This document shows, one piece after another, positions 27,613-37,440 of a DNA stretch of 64,000 bases. Position 1 is the stretch's first letter; each line of letters starts with the position of its first letter. The notes beneath the pieces were generated by a model, which saw nothing but the letters and a program-made list of their open reading frames with translations, was not told the DNA's origin and did not search any database. Source of the DNA: Enterococcus sp. MMGLQ5-1 (GTDB lineage Bacteria > Bacillota > Bacilli > Lactobacillales > Streptococcaceae). The DNA lies in contig NZ_JABJXU010000007.1 in NCBI RefSeq assembly GCF_013155265.1, positions 1-64,000 on the forward strand, given 5' to 3'. A program made the translations under genes and the position numbers.

Positions 27613-27708
27613 TGATTCTCCTCAATGAATTAAATTGTTTCTCAACTTTTTAATCAATGGAGAGACCTTAGGAATCACTTTGTTTAATAAAGCTTAAAAT
27701 CAAAAAAA

Positions 27709-27736
27709 ATTATAAATACGATAGACTATGTCCCAA
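27709..27736 (-). promoter_or_regulatory. Candidate promoter of the small wall protein and Mga-like regulator
   Basis: Minus strand: -35 TTGGGA (27731-27736), 16-base spacer, -10 TATAAT (27709-27714), about 100 bases upstream of the start. The rest of the 357-bp gap 27613-27969 is AT-rich with nothing else recognised. Confidence 0.5.
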
Positions 27737-27969
27737 TGTTAAATCTATTGCAATAATTATTCAAATTTAAACTCTTAATTAATCAAAAAAGTTATTAATT
27801 ATCGTTTATTTTATTAAACATAATCATTTAGAAATAAAGAATCTCATTATTGATTATTATAGCTGTCTAAAATTTAATTCAGTATTATTTTAGTTGTCTT
27901 CACCTCTGATTAATCATCGAAATTATGTCAAAAACAATTAATAAATCAGTTTCCAGTATTATTTTCTCT

Positions 27970-29061
27970 TTATTCATTTATTTCTGCCTTTGATTTTTTC
28001 TTTTTATTACGGAAAAATAAAAATATTATCACAATCACCAGTGCAATCAAAATAATAATTAAAAGATACAGCCAAGTAAAATCTCTCTCTATTGAAACAT
28101 CGTTACTATTTAGTTCTTTTGCTTCGCTAGCTTCAATTTTAAAATCTTTCGTAAATTCCCATTTATATTGATATTTTTCAATATCGCCTTCGCTGTTTTT
28201 GACCTCGTATTGACCTGTGTCACTTTTACCACTATAGGCAACAGTATTTAATGTATAAACACCAGCCTCTAATTTTTCTCCATTCAACGAAATTGGGTAA
28301 GAAAAATTTGAGTTGGGGGCCATCTGTAGCTGCTCAGCCTCCGATGAAAATAATACTTTACGGCTGCCTTTTTTCGTAATCTTATTTTCTAATTTAAGCT
28401 GATTTAGATAGGCAGCCTTAGAATTTTGAAATTTGGCATTAATCACGTTTCTTGAATTAACCTGACCTGCTGAAGCATCGAGTAGCTTTAGCTCTGGAGC
28501 AAGCTGCTTTTCATTTTGACGCAATAAAACAGCGACAGCATAAGAATATTCATTTTTTATTGCTACACCCCGTCCATCCGAGGAGGCTGTAGTTGTTTCA
28601 TCGGATGGTTTCTCCTTAAAAGTAATTCCTCCTGCGATAATACCATCAAACTTTTCATTTGGCATCATTAGCTTAATAGGTAATATAATGCTTGATTTCT
28701 TAGGAATTGTGACCTCTGATTCAACGGTTGCTAAATCCTTAAGATTATACTTTAAACTAGAATCGGTCTTAATATTATTATCACTATATTCGACAACACC
28801 ATTTAAATTGGTGGTTGCACTATTTATTGAGTTTTCAATGACTAAATCATTTTCAGTATCATTCCGCAATTGAACTTCAACTGTTTGACTTTGCCCTGGC
28901 GACATCAATAAATCATAATAGGTTTTTGACTTATCAATTTGATTATCGGGAATGACAGGCGTAACAGAATAATTAAATTCGGAAGCTTTAACCTTAGTTA
29001 GTCCAATTAATAAACTGAAAAAGAGTACAAGACTCAATAAAATTGGTTTCCGGTACTTCAT
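27970..29061 (-). CDS. DUF916/DUF3324 WxL-partner membrane protein
   Basis: A 363-residue surface protein. A signal peptide (1-26) is followed by a DUF916 domain starting FNYSVTPVIPDNQID, a DUF3324 domain around residues 160-300 (VLLRQNEKQLAPELKLLDAS), and a C-terminal membrane helix (about 330-350) with a KKKK stop-transfer tail. Such proteins bind WxL-domain proteins and help display them on the wall. The ATG has AAGGAG at a good distance. It lies between the WxL gene and the small wall protein gene. Confidence 0.9.
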   Translation of the reverse strand: MKYRKPILLSLVLFFSLLIGLTKVKASEFNYSVTPVIPDNQIDKSKTYYDLLMSPGQSQTVEVQLRNDTENDLVIENSINSATTNLNGVVEYSDNNIKTDSSLKYNLKDLATVESEVTIPKKSSIILPIKLMMPNEKFDGIIAGGITFKEKPSDETTTASSDGRGVAIKNEYSYAVAVLLRQNEKQLAPELKLLDASAGQVNSRNVINAKFQNSKAAYLNQLKLENKITKKGSRKVLFSSEAEQLQMAPNSNFSYPISLNGEKLEAGVYTLNTVAYSGKSDTGQYEVKNSEGDIEKYQYKWEFTKDFKIEASEAKELNSNDVSIERDFTWLYLLIIILIALVIVIIFLFFRNKKKKSKAEINE

Positions 29062-29159
29062 TTTAAAAATTTCTCCTTTTACTTAAAATCAAGCTATTAA
29101 TAGCACTCAAGCTGAGACTGACTTACAAAATCATCAATAGTAAAATCTAATCGATTATT

Positions 29160-29891
29160 TTAATTCCCCGGTGCATCAGTTAATACCCATGTAAATGTGG
29201 TTGAATAACTTTTAGCAAATTTAGTTGTTGAGCCAGGTACCTCAAGCGCAATACTTTTTTTCGCTGTATCCACTGAATTGCCCCAATCCATTAAATAAGT
29301 ACCTGCTCCTTCACTTACTCTAGCTGACATCACCAGTGCTTCAGCGCCGCTTGGATCTAAGGTTAATGTTTTAGAAAAATTTGATGGCTTAGCCGATTGT
29401 GAAGCTGTAACAATATTACCATTATAAAATGTTATTTTTGCCCCCGTTAATACTTGACCAACAGAGGTTTGAAATTGTCCATTTTGTTTTACCTTTAATG
29501 TCCAGCCAGATTCAGTTCCGCGATTATCAGATACTTGAACAAAATTTGGACCCTCTAGGATATTTGCAGCAGCATTCTTATACTTTTGTGCATTTGCATA
29601 GTAAGTCTCCGTTTTAGAAGAAATTTTTTGTTCACCAAAAGATAAGCTAGATGCATAATCAATTGATAATGGACCACTTGTACCAGGCTCAGGGCCATCT
29701 GGGTTCGTTGGATCAATTGGCGTAATTGGATTCGATGGCTCTAATGGATCAACTGGATCAATTGGATCTGTACTAGGGACAAAGGTGATTGCGCCATTTG
29801 AATCATAAGTTTTTACTTCTGCTGCTGAAGTTTGAGTACCAATAGCACTCAAAAATAATGTGGCTAAAAATATATAGCTTATCTTTTTCAT
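29160..29891 (-). CDS. WxL domain surface protein
   Basis: A 243-residue secreted protein. The start chosen is the ATG with AAGGAA 6 bases upstream (MKKISYIF); an upstream frame extension lacks a site. A signal peptide ends near SAAE; a Pro/Asp linker (DPIDPVDPLEPSNPITPIDP) follows; the WxL domain starts about residue 80. It contains both motifs, GWTLKVKQ and TFTWVLTDAP. WxL domains attach non-covalently to peptidoglycan. The short size suits a structural subunit that cooperates with the giant WxL protein encoded upstream. Confidence 0.92.
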   Translation of the reverse strand: MKKISYIFLATLFLSAIGTQTSAAEVKTYDSNGAITFVPSTDPIDPVDPLEPSNPITPIDPTNPDGPEPGTSGPLSIDYASSLSFGEQKISSKTETYYANAQKYKNAAANILEGPNFVQVSDNRGTESGWTLKVKQNGQFQTSVGQVLTGAKITFYNGNIVTASQSAKPSNFSKTLTLDPSGAEALVMSARVSEGAGTYLMDWGNSVDTAKKSIALEVPGSTTKFAKSYSTTFTWVLTDAPGN

Positions 29892-29934
29892 TACTGTTCC
29901 TTCCCATTTATTCAGTCGGTACAAATTTCAAAGT

Positions 29935-30130
29935 TCAAGTCAAGGTTGTTGTATAGGCTTTAGCTTCTGATGGTTCAGTTGGTTTCACCGGTTTTTTCTG
30001 GCTTCGTTAGATCAACTGGTTCGTTTTTTGTATTATCTATTTCGAAAATAATCGAGCCTTTTAAAGTATTATTTTGAGAAATACTCTCGGCAGTCATTAG
30101 ACTCACAAAAGCAAGAATGCGTAGTAGAAA
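29935..30130 (-). pseudogene. Remnant of a WxL-locus surface protein
   Basis: Minus-strand translation gives a signal-like end, then GSIIFEIDNTKNEPVDLTKPEKT, read in parts, which resembles the GxITF...PVDPT linker of WxL proteins. The frame then breaks, and the next frame continues VKPTEPSEAKAYTTTLT before a stop where the terminal WxL motif would be expected. No start codon or ribosome site remains. The rest of the gap, 30131-30421, shows only an inverted repeat around TCAATGC (about 30331-30358). Confidence 0.55.
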
Positions 30131-30421
30131 TAAATCTGTTGTTAATAAATAATATTTATTTTTAAGATAAGCAAGCTAGAAAGTTAGAGCCTTCAAAAAT
30201 TTATCATTTTAAACAATCAGAGCTACTTTCGTTAAGCATTTTTTAATCAATCACTTGCTTGGACCGGTTAAACAAAAAATTAGAGCGTGTTTTTGATTTC
30301 ATCAGAATATGCCAGCCTGATTTAATAATCAATGCCACTTGTAAAATCGAGCATTGATAACAAATCCATCGTAAAAACTTTTAGCAATCTTGCCATCTAT
30401 TAACCTTTAATTGATTAAAAA

Positions 30422-33400
30422 TCATGGATTATCTGGGGCTGATACCAACGTCCACGAAAGAGTACCTTGATAATTGCCTATCAACTGCTTCTCAACTGGA
30501 ACAGTCAATTTAATACCCTTTTGATTAGCTGCGCCCCAATCTTTATTGACAATATATTCACCATTTTCAGTCAGCTCACGCTGGTCAATTACAACTGAGC
30601 TTTCTCCTAGAACGATTTCTGTTCCGTCTAAAACATAAGATAAACAACCATTTAGTACGCGTTTTCCAGCAGTTAATGGTTCGGCCTCTTTAACACTAAG
30701 TCTCCACGGGCTCCTTTCTGAGCCTCTTGTATCCTTTACTATTAAATTACCGCTAATTGTCGGCCAATAGGTCTGCGTCTTGCTGCTAATTTTTTGAGTC
30801 CCAAAATTAAAGCTATCTGGTACCTCTGAAAGCTTCAGTTCTCCAGAGATAGCAACATTTATTGTTTTGCTCAAGGAAATACCCTGATAGGAGTATGAAT
30901 AGGTTGACGAAACGTTTTTTAATAGCTCGGATTCCTGTGCATTTTTAATACTATTAAAGGCTTCAGCCGACAAGGATGGGCTAGTCGACTGATCATCATT
31001 GGCAAAAACAGTCGTTGCCTGTGTGTACGCACTTAAATCTGAGGACTCGATCATCGCTTGAGCCTGTGCTAAAGTTAAGCGCACAGATTTGGCATAAATG
31101 GCAAAATCACGATTATCCGAAATAGCCGCGTCATCTTTAACGACAACAATATTGACCTTTAATTGTTTTTTATTAGCAGCTGTCGTGCCAGCTTGGTAAA
31201 CAATAGAATACTTATGATAAAGCTCGTCAGTAGCAAGCGGCTGATTAATTGCTGTAATCAGCTCCGACGTAATTGCTGAATCATCAAAAAATGGACGTCC
31301 TTCACCAGCTGTTAAATCAATAATATCAGACTTATTTTTTAGCTTTGCAGCCTCAGCTTCATTAATAATGACATTTTTAGCTGATAATTCAACTTGATTT
31401 GAATATTTGACCTTTACTTGATAGCTGTAATTATTATCTGGAGAAGTCCAATCCACCTGATCAGAATTTGGTTTTTCCTCAATCACTGTTTTAGAAGCCC
31501 CAGCCTTTGTTGAGGAAATTTCACCACTATATAGCCACGAGCCAGTCTGCTCTGTTTCAGGCACAAAGCTAAGAGTGGGTGTAATACCTTTTGAAGCTGG
31601 AATCAATAGTCGCCCCTTCTTAACCTTTAAGCCGGCAGCATCAGTTCCCCACGCCTCTATTGTCAGTGGCAGATTATTAACCTTAATCTGTGATAAATTA
31701 TGCGTAATATCTCCGGTGCCTGCTGCAACACCGGGTGTTTCCACTTCATAATCAATAATTGAACCTGGAATTGCTATACCGTAACCATTAGCACTGTGAC
31801 TTTTAATATCATTATCGCCAATAAAGGTTTTTCCAGTGGCTTTTTCAATTCCTGAAAAATTAATCGGCGTAATATGAGTAGCATTACTAACGGTTGGATT
31901 AATGGTAAATACTTGATATGCCTTAACATTGCCAAACCAAGTTCCTTGACTATCAGCTTGAAGCTCCGTATCTTCAGCTGTATTTTTAATCCAAGTCAGG
32001 TGATCCTTTGAATCATCGGGTGCCTCATAATCTGAAATATTTATTTTTCCTGCTCCAGGTGGCGATTCTATCGTTGCTGCATCCTCAACGATTAATTTAG
32101 CACCTGAAATTAGATTAGCAGGAGACAAAATACCGATACCACTCCCCTTTGAAAGATGAATATTACCAAATTGATTATAGGCTGATGCATGAGTGACCGC
32201 AGTCGCTAAACGACCGTTATTGATATTGCCACCATTAGCCAGTAGCTTGATACCATTGGTGATATTGAGCTGAGTAAAATTTACAATACCTAAGCCAGTT
32301 GCACTTAAATCATCGGTTTGATAATTACCTGTACCATCAACATTCTGACCAAAATTAAAAATAACTTGATTACTACTGCTGCTTACAATAGCATTATTGA
32401 AATCATCCTTGGCTGAGCCACCTGAAAGACCATTAATACTTTGAGCGCCCTGGATATTCATCGTAACATTTCTTAAAATTTTATTATCAGACGAAATATT
32501 TGAATAATTTGTTGCATAAAGATTACCAATTTTAGAGCCAGTCGCTTGGATATTGACATTTATTGCACCGCTTTTAGTACTATTTGCAAAATAACCACCA
32601 TCGCCATAAATATCTGCACCATTTAATACATCTGAACCGGGCTTGGTAAAAATATTTAGCGTAATCTTATTGGAGCTATTCGTACCAACTATATTAGCGC
32701 TACCATATGGATTCCCACCTGAAATATAAGTCCCAGCTGGTAATTTAAATTCACCGTCATAATTTCTTAAATCTATTGTCAGACTTGCATCACCCAGTAA
32801 TGAGCCATTATTAGTAATGCCACCTGAAAAACCGTTAGAGCCAGTTCTTGGTGTCCCAGAAAAATTACCGCCGTAAATTCTATTGTCCGAATTTCCAGTC
32901 ACAGTATGAGCGTCTGACACACCGTAAGAAGCGCCCAATGAGGCATTAATTACGCCATCATTGACAATAACGCCAACATCACCAATAATTTTAACGTCAT
33001 CCCAGCCGCCGCCTGATAAAAACCAGTCGACCTGACCGTCGTTTACAGTGCTTTGACCGTTACCATAAACGCGTCTGCTTGTATAGCCTGTGCCCTCGAG
33101 TGTATCGACAATACCTGAATTTAGCGTATTGGCAGTATTACCCTCGACCACACCAGAGAAAGAGCCACCATAGGTCCAGCGAGCCACTGTATTATTTAGG
33201 ATTGTTTTAGTATTGCCTTTAATATAGATATCCCATGCCGTTCCAGGAGAACCGCCACCGCCAACAATATCCCAATCACTATCTAAGCCTCGACTTTTAC
33301 TGGTTGTAGAATAAGCAAGGTCAACTGGCTTACTTCCTCGAAAAGCCAAACCCGCTCCACCAGGACTACCATCAGTAGTTGACGTGCCCACCTCAATTGT

Positions 33401-34906
33401 TGTATTACCTTCAATATAGCCGCCACGTCCTGCCGCAGTCGTATAATTGGCACCATTCGAAAAGGAACCACTAATTAATTTAGAGGTAATATTGCCAAAA
33501 ACTTTAAAAGCCGCCGAATTTCTCGCAATTTCACTACGCTGATCAGAGGTATAGGCATCATATACTGTTTGATTTGATGCGCCCATGCTGGATTGAGATA
33601 ATTTACTGATATTATTGCCACCACCACCATTGAAATCGCCAATACCACCACTAGATGAGCTTGTGCCCGCTTTCACTGTGTTCACAATATTACCTGTAAT
33701 TATTCCTGAGCTTCGGTTACCACCCTCAAAATCTGCATAGCCCCCTTTATATAGACTGGTATCCAAATTGGTTGTAATTGCATCCTTATTACGATCAGAA
33801 CCGATATTACCCACCATTGAGCCACCAACAAATCGATTAGTATTAAAACGACCATAGCCTGAAATATTAGTCGTAATATGACCGCTAATATCACCGTAGT
33901 TGGTCCCACCATAAAAATTACCTAATTGAAATGCTGAGCTAGGATTTGTAATATTAATTACTGTCGTAACATCACCAGTAACACTAGCCCTGCTTGATGC
34001 ATTAGAGCCAACACCACCACCATAAATATTATTAATCGATCCATTCGTATCAGAAATATTAATTTGAGTGCTGCCATTTACCGTTCCAATATTACAGCCG
34101 CCTACTAAGTTAGCAATTGCGCCTACGGTTTTGGTAATATTAATTGAAGTATTACCGGTTAATGTGCCACCATTTCGATTACCACCATAAATATTCCATG
34201 TCCCAGAGCCTGTTGCATTTACATTGATTGTTGGACTACCAGAGATATCCTCTGATTCAGCGCCACCATATATTGAAACACCATTCCCAACAGAGCCACC
34301 ATTTAGATTTAAATCGTGCCCATACATATAAAAATTTGAAGCACTATAAGCCAGATTTCTAAGACTAATATTACTGCCAAAATAAGTATTAGTCCCAAAG
34401 TTTAATGCTTTGGCACCACCTGGTAAGACCGTACTATCAGAAATAGTGTCTGATGCTGCACCCGTAAATGTAATACTCCTAGCTTTTCCCTGTAGTGCAT
34501 AAAGCGTAATATCTGTTGCGGAGGGCGCCATTGGAATTGACTTTGCTGTTGTCGCTGCTGAAAGTGAGATATTTGTCCCAATATAAATCACAAAATCCGC
34601 ATTCTTACCATTTTGATATAAATCAAAAAGTGCCATTTTAAAGCCCGCTTCATTTGCATCATACTCTTGATAGGGCCCCCCATCCTCTGAAGGACTTGGT
34701 ACAACAATGACTTTACTTTGATTTGCATTGCTAATCACATCTGCAATTGACCCTTTTGCGTTCATATTGATGCTGCTTATTATTTCAGAATTGCTAGAAA
34801 TTTGCTTTTCATCAGTTACTGATGATTCTCCACCTACTTCTAGGGAGCCAGAAAAAATCATAGAAAACATGATTAGCGTGAAGACAATATTCAAAATCTT
34901 TTTCAA
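30422..34906 (-). CDS. Giant WxL domain protein with beta-helix-like repeats
   Basis: A 1494-residue secreted protein. A signal peptide (1-26) precedes a very long region of irregular Gly/Asn-rich repeats (NIYGG, TGNTSINI, FYGGTNYGDISG, GNIVNTV) of the kind that forms right-handed beta-helices, up to about residue 880. Ig-like or linker regions follow. The C-terminal WxL domain (about 1370-1494) has PWRLSVKEA and GTLSWTLVSAP. It is probably an adhesin or glycan-binding wall protein. The start is TTG at 34904-34906 with GGAG about 13 bases upstream, a wide spacing. Confidence 0.88.
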   Translation of the reverse strand: MKKILNIVFTLIMFSMIFSGSLEVGGESSVTDEKQISSNSEIISSINMNAKGSIADVISNANQSKVIVVPSPSEDGGPYQEYDANEAGFKMALFDLYQNGKNADFVIYIGTNISLSAATTAKSIPMAPSATDITLYALQGKARSITFTGAASDTISDSTVLPGGAKALNFGTNTYFGSNISLRNLAYSASNFYMYGHDLNLNGGSVGNGVSIYGGAESEDISGSPTINVNATGSGTWNIYGGNRNGGTLTGNTSINITKTVGAIANLVGGCNIGTVNGSTQINISDTNGSINNIYGGGVGSNASSRASVTGDVTTVINITNPSSAFQLGNFYGGTNYGDISGHITTNISGYGRFNTNRFVGGSMVGNIGSDRNKDAITTNLDTSLYKGGYADFEGGNRSSGIITGNIVNTVKAGTSSSSGGIGDFNGGGGNNISKLSQSSMGASNQTVYDAYTSDQRSEIARNSAAFKVFGNITSKLISGSFSNGANYTTAAGRGGYIEGNTTIEVGTSTTDGSPGGAGLAFRGSKPVDLAYSTTSKSRGLDSDWDIVGGGGSPGTAWDIYIKGNTKTILNNTVARWTYGGSFSGVVEGNTANTLNSGIVDTLEGTGYTSRRVYGNGQSTVNDGQVDWFLSGGGWDDVKIIGDVGVIVNDGVINASLGASYGVSDAHTVTGNSDNRIYGGNFSGTPRTGSNGFSGGITNNGSLLGDASLTIDLRNYDGEFKLPAGTYISGGNPYGSANIVGTNSSNKITLNIFTKPGSDVLNGADIYGDGGYFANSTKSGAINVNIQATGSKIGNLYATNYSNISSDNKILRNVTMNIQGAQSINGLSGGSAKDDFNNAIVSSSSNQVIFNFGQNVDGTGNYQTDDLSATGLGIVNFTQLNITNGIKLLANGGNINNGRLATAVTHASAYNQFGNIHLSKGSGIGILSPANLISGAKLIVEDAATIESPPGAGKINISDYEAPDDSKDHLTWIKNTAEDTELQADSQGTWFGNVKAYQVFTINPTVSNATHITPINFSGIEKATGKTFIGDNDIKSHSANGYGIAIPGSIIDYEVETPGVAAGTGDITHNLSQIKVNNLPLTIEAWGTDAAGLKVKKGRLLIPASKGITPTLSFVPETEQTGSWLYSGEISSTKAGASKTVIEEKPNSDQVDWTSPDNNYSYQVKVKYSNQVELSAKNVIINEAEAAKLKNKSDIIDLTAGEGRPFFDDSAITSELITAINQPLATDELYHKYSIVYQAGTTAANKKQLKVNIVVVKDDAAISDNRDFAIYAKSVRLTLAQAQAMIESSDLSAYTQATTVFANDDQSTSPSLSAEAFNSIKNAQESELLKNVSSTYSYSYQGISLSKTINVAISGELKLSEVPDSFNFGTQKISSKTQTYWPTISGNLIVKDTRGSERSPWRLSVKEAEPLTAGKRVLNGCLSYVLDGTEIVLGESSVVIDQRELTENGEYIVNKDWGAANQKGIKLTVPVEKQLIGNYQGTLSWTLVSAPDNP

Positions 34907-35057
34907 TTAACTTTCAAGTCTCCTTCCGAAATAGAATATAATTCCCTGAGCTATTATATCAACTTATAAACAATTATTTTTAATTATTATTTCCTTATTT
35001 ATAAAATAAAAATAAAAAAATACCAACTAAGCTATCACGCTCAATTATTATCAACAT

Positions 35058-35090
35058 CAAAAAAAAACGACTCCTATTTAAAATCGTTTC
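35058..35090 (-). terminator. Weak terminator-like hairpin
   Basis: Minus strand: AACGA and TCGTT arms followed by a run of T. It is a second hairpin downstream of the metal ATPase gene; the short stem makes it uncertain. Confidence 0.4.
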
Positions 35091-35157
35091 AGAATATAGA
35101 CAACGCATACTTTATCTTTTGGATTCTACAATAAATTGGACTGATAAATATTAAGGA

Positions 35158-35194
35158 GAATTTGGCATTGTTTTCCGGAAAAAATGCCAAATTC
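35158..35194. repeat. Solitary copy of the array hairpin
   Basis: A 37-bp nearly perfect palindrome beginning GAATTTGGCATT and ending AATGCCAAATTC, with one unpaired G. It matches the core of arrays 1 and 2 plus both outer flanks. Compared with the arrays (GGTATT/AATACC), both arms carry the paired change to GGCATT/AATGCC, so pairing is kept. It has no tandem copies. Confidence 0.85.
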
Positions 35195-35231
35195 ACAAAA
35201 AAACGACCATATTCACAGCAAACTTGAGCAA

Positions 35232-35259
35232 CAAAAAAAGCAGCACAAGATGTGCTGCT
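35232..35259 (-). terminator. Terminator of the metal ATPase gene
   Basis: On the minus strand AGCAGCACA and TGTGCTGCT form a strong stem followed by a run of seven T, about 165 bases after the ATPase stop. The rest of the 34907-35422 gap holds the solitary hairpin and one more small stem (GCTGATT/AATCAGC). Confidence 0.85.
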
Positions 35260-35422
35260 ACAAAACTAAAGCTGATTTTCTAATCAGCAAACCTGAAACT
35301 ACAGTCAACCGCCTTACCAAAGTCCACGCCCGATAAAGCATATACTTACAGGAAGCAGGTTATTTTTTTATATTCTAGCTTTAAACAATTATCCTAATCA
35401 AATTAAAAAGCTGCTTTGGAGT

Positions 35423-37216
35423 TCAATAATCTTTACGTGCTCGTAAGGAAGAAAGTATTGAGACTAGGTCTATTACTTCCTGTAAAACTGCTCCTAATAA
35501 AGCCGGAATTAAGCCAGTACTCGCAATTAGCATTAGAATAACACAAATAAAAATACCTATTAAGACAGATTGTTTAGCAATACGCATCGTATCTTTAGAA
35601 ATCGAAATCACTTGACTAACCTTCTGAAGATTATCCTTTAAAATAACTGCATCGGCCGACTCACTGGCAGCAGTCGCTCCATGTGCACCCATGGCGATAC
35701 CAACCTCTGCACGAACTAATGATGGACTGTCATTTACACCATCACCAATCATAATAACTGGTCGTTTTGCCTTTGGAACATCTTCAATGATTTTCGTCTT
35801 ATCCTGCGGTAAACAACCGGCATAGATTGTTTGAATACCAACTGCTTTACCAACCTCGTCAGCAACACTTTGATGATCACCCGTCAGCATCATAATCTCG
35901 TCAATTCCTAAGCGCTTAATTTGCGCAATCGTCATTTTTGCTTCGTCACGTATTTGGTCAGAAAAGGTAATATAGCCTATTAATTTTTGGTCTTCTGACA
36001 CATAAATCGTTGTCTGCTGCATCGGTTTAACCTTCTCATCTGGACTTACATAAGAGGCCTTTCCTGCACTCACCCATTTTTGATTTATTCTACCAGTCAC
36101 ACCATGTCCAACAATTTCCTCAATATTGTCTGCCGGCTTCAAATCAATATATTTTTCCGCATAGCTAACTAAGGACTTCGCAAGAATATGAGTGGATTCC
36201 TGCTCGATGCTCGCCGCCAGCGCTAAAAGCTTTTCTCTGCTAATCCCACTAACTGGCACAACTGCCTCCACTGCGAGCATTCCCTTAGTAATCGTACCAG
36301 TCTTATCAAACGCAACAGTCTTAGCTACTGAAAGCTTTTCTAAGGTTGTTCCCGTCTTTACGATAATACCATTACGGCTCGAGCGACTCATACCAGAAAT
36401 TAATGCAATTGGTGCCGCTAAAATTAAAGGACAGGGTGAAGCAACGACTAAAACCTCAGCAAATCGAATTGGTTCTTTTGAAATAAACCAAGCAAAAAAG
36501 GCAATTAAATAGGCTGTGATAGTAAAGGGGACAGCATAACGATCCGCCATTCTGACAAAATGTGCAGGTTGATTTTCAGATGCCCGAACCAAATTAATAA
36601 TAGTTTGATACTGGCTGTCTGCTGCACTCTTATCAGCAACCATCGTAATCGATGACTCGCCATTTACCGACCCTGATAGCACCTCATCGCCTACCTGCTT
36701 TTCAATCGGCTTAGACTCTCCGGTTAGAGATGATTCGTCAACAGTTGACTGTCCCTTTATCAAATGACCATCGACTGGTATCACTTCACCTGGTCTAACA
36801 ACCATCTGATCACCGACAGTCAGTTCTGTTACCTTGACAGTCACCATTTTACCAGCGATTAACTGGTTGGCATTCTGTGGTGAATTATCCAGCAGTGACT
36901 TTAACTCAGTGCTAGCCTTCCTAGTGGCATAATCCTCCAAAGAATCACCACCTGTTAGCATAATTAAAATCATTAAGCTTGCCCAATACTCTTTCAAGAC
37001 GAGCGTTGCTATAATGGCTGTTACTGCTAGGATATCAACACCGTATCGACCGGCTCGAATTGTTTTAACCATTTCTATTAGCATCGAAATGGTTACTAAT
37101 AAAGCAATTATTGCAATAATCAAAAATGCCAAGCGATTTTGTTTCATAATAAATTCTGTAATCAACGCTAACACACCTGCGATTAGTGTTATTTTAAATT
37201 TTAAAGAATGATTCAT
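35423..37216 (-). CDS. P1B-4-type metal-exporting ATPase (SPC motif)
   Basis: A 597-residue P-type ATPase without N-terminal metal-binding domain. It shows TGESKP, the phosphorylation site [23 protein letters not shown] and [10 protein letters not shown]. The membrane metal motif is SPC ([13 protein letters not shown]), not CPC. SPC marks the P1B-4 group, whose members PfeT, FrvA and CtpD export Fe2+ or related ions. A Fur-type box upstream supports an iron link. Zinc, cobalt or cadmium cannot be excluded because this group is often annotated as Zn/Cd/Co exporters. Confidence 0.88.
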   Translation of the reverse strand: MNHSLKFKITLIAGVLALITEFIMKQNRLAFLIIAIIALLVTISMLIEMVKTIRAGRYGVDILAVTAIIATLVLKEYWASLMILIMLTGGDSLEDYATRKASTELKSLLDNSPQNANQLIAGKMVTVKVTELTVGDQMVVRPGEVIPVDGHLIKGQSTVDESSLTGESKPIEKQVGDEVLSGSVNGESSITMVADKSAADSQYQTIINLVRASENQPAHFVRMADRYAVPFTITAYLIAFFAWFISKEPIRFAEVLVVASPCPLILAAPIALISGMSRSSRNGIIVKTGTTLEKLSVAKTVAFDKTGTITKGMLAVEAVVPVSGISREKLLALAASIEQESTHILAKSLVSYAEKYIDLKPADNIEEIVGHGVTGRINQKWVSAGKASYVSPDEKVKPMQQTTIYVSEDQKLIGYITFSDQIRDEAKMTIAQIKRLGIDEIMMLTGDHQSVADEVGKAVGIQTIYAGCLPQDKTKIIEDVPKAKRPVIMIGDGVNDSPSLVRAEVGIAMGAHGATAASESADAVILKDNLQKVSQVISISKDTMRIAKQSVLIGIFICVILMLIASTGLIPALLGAVLQEVIDLVSILSSLRARKDY

Positions 37217-37240
37217 AAGGCCACCTTTTCTATTTTTTTA

Positions 37241-37269
37241 AGTATACTTTAATTTCTTGCACTAAACAA
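37241..37269 (-). promoter_or_regulatory. Promoter of the P1B-4 ATPase gene
   Basis: Minus strand: -35 TTGTTT (37264-37269), 17-base spacer, -10 TATACT (37241-37246), 25 bases before the ATG. Confidence 0.7.
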
Positions 37270-37284
37270 CCACAAAAGCTTAAA

Positions 37285-37299
37285 TGATAATGATTATCA
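37285..37299. promoter_or_regulatory. Fur/PerR-type box upstream of the P1B-4 ATPase promoter
   Basis: TGATAAT-G-ATTATCA is a perfect match to the 7-1-7 Fur/PerR box of Firmicutes. It lies 15 bases upstream of the -35 hexamer, a position suited to activation or upstream binding rather than promoter occlusion. In B. subtilis, Fur is reported to activate pfeT from an upstream site. Confidence 0.75.
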
Positions 37300-37440
37300 A
37301 AATCAAAAGGAGCTGCCTAAATCATAATTTTCTAGAAAAAAAAACGACTATCTGGCAATAATCATTCTTCTTAAATATGTCTGTTATGTTATTTTATAAA
37401 ATGAGATACAAGAATCAATAACCAAAATAGTAGTATAGCA

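Noticed and set aside
36192-36512. Plus-strand 106-codon ORF inside the metal ATPase gene
   Set aside because: It is antisense to a well-conserved P-type ATPase and has no independent support.
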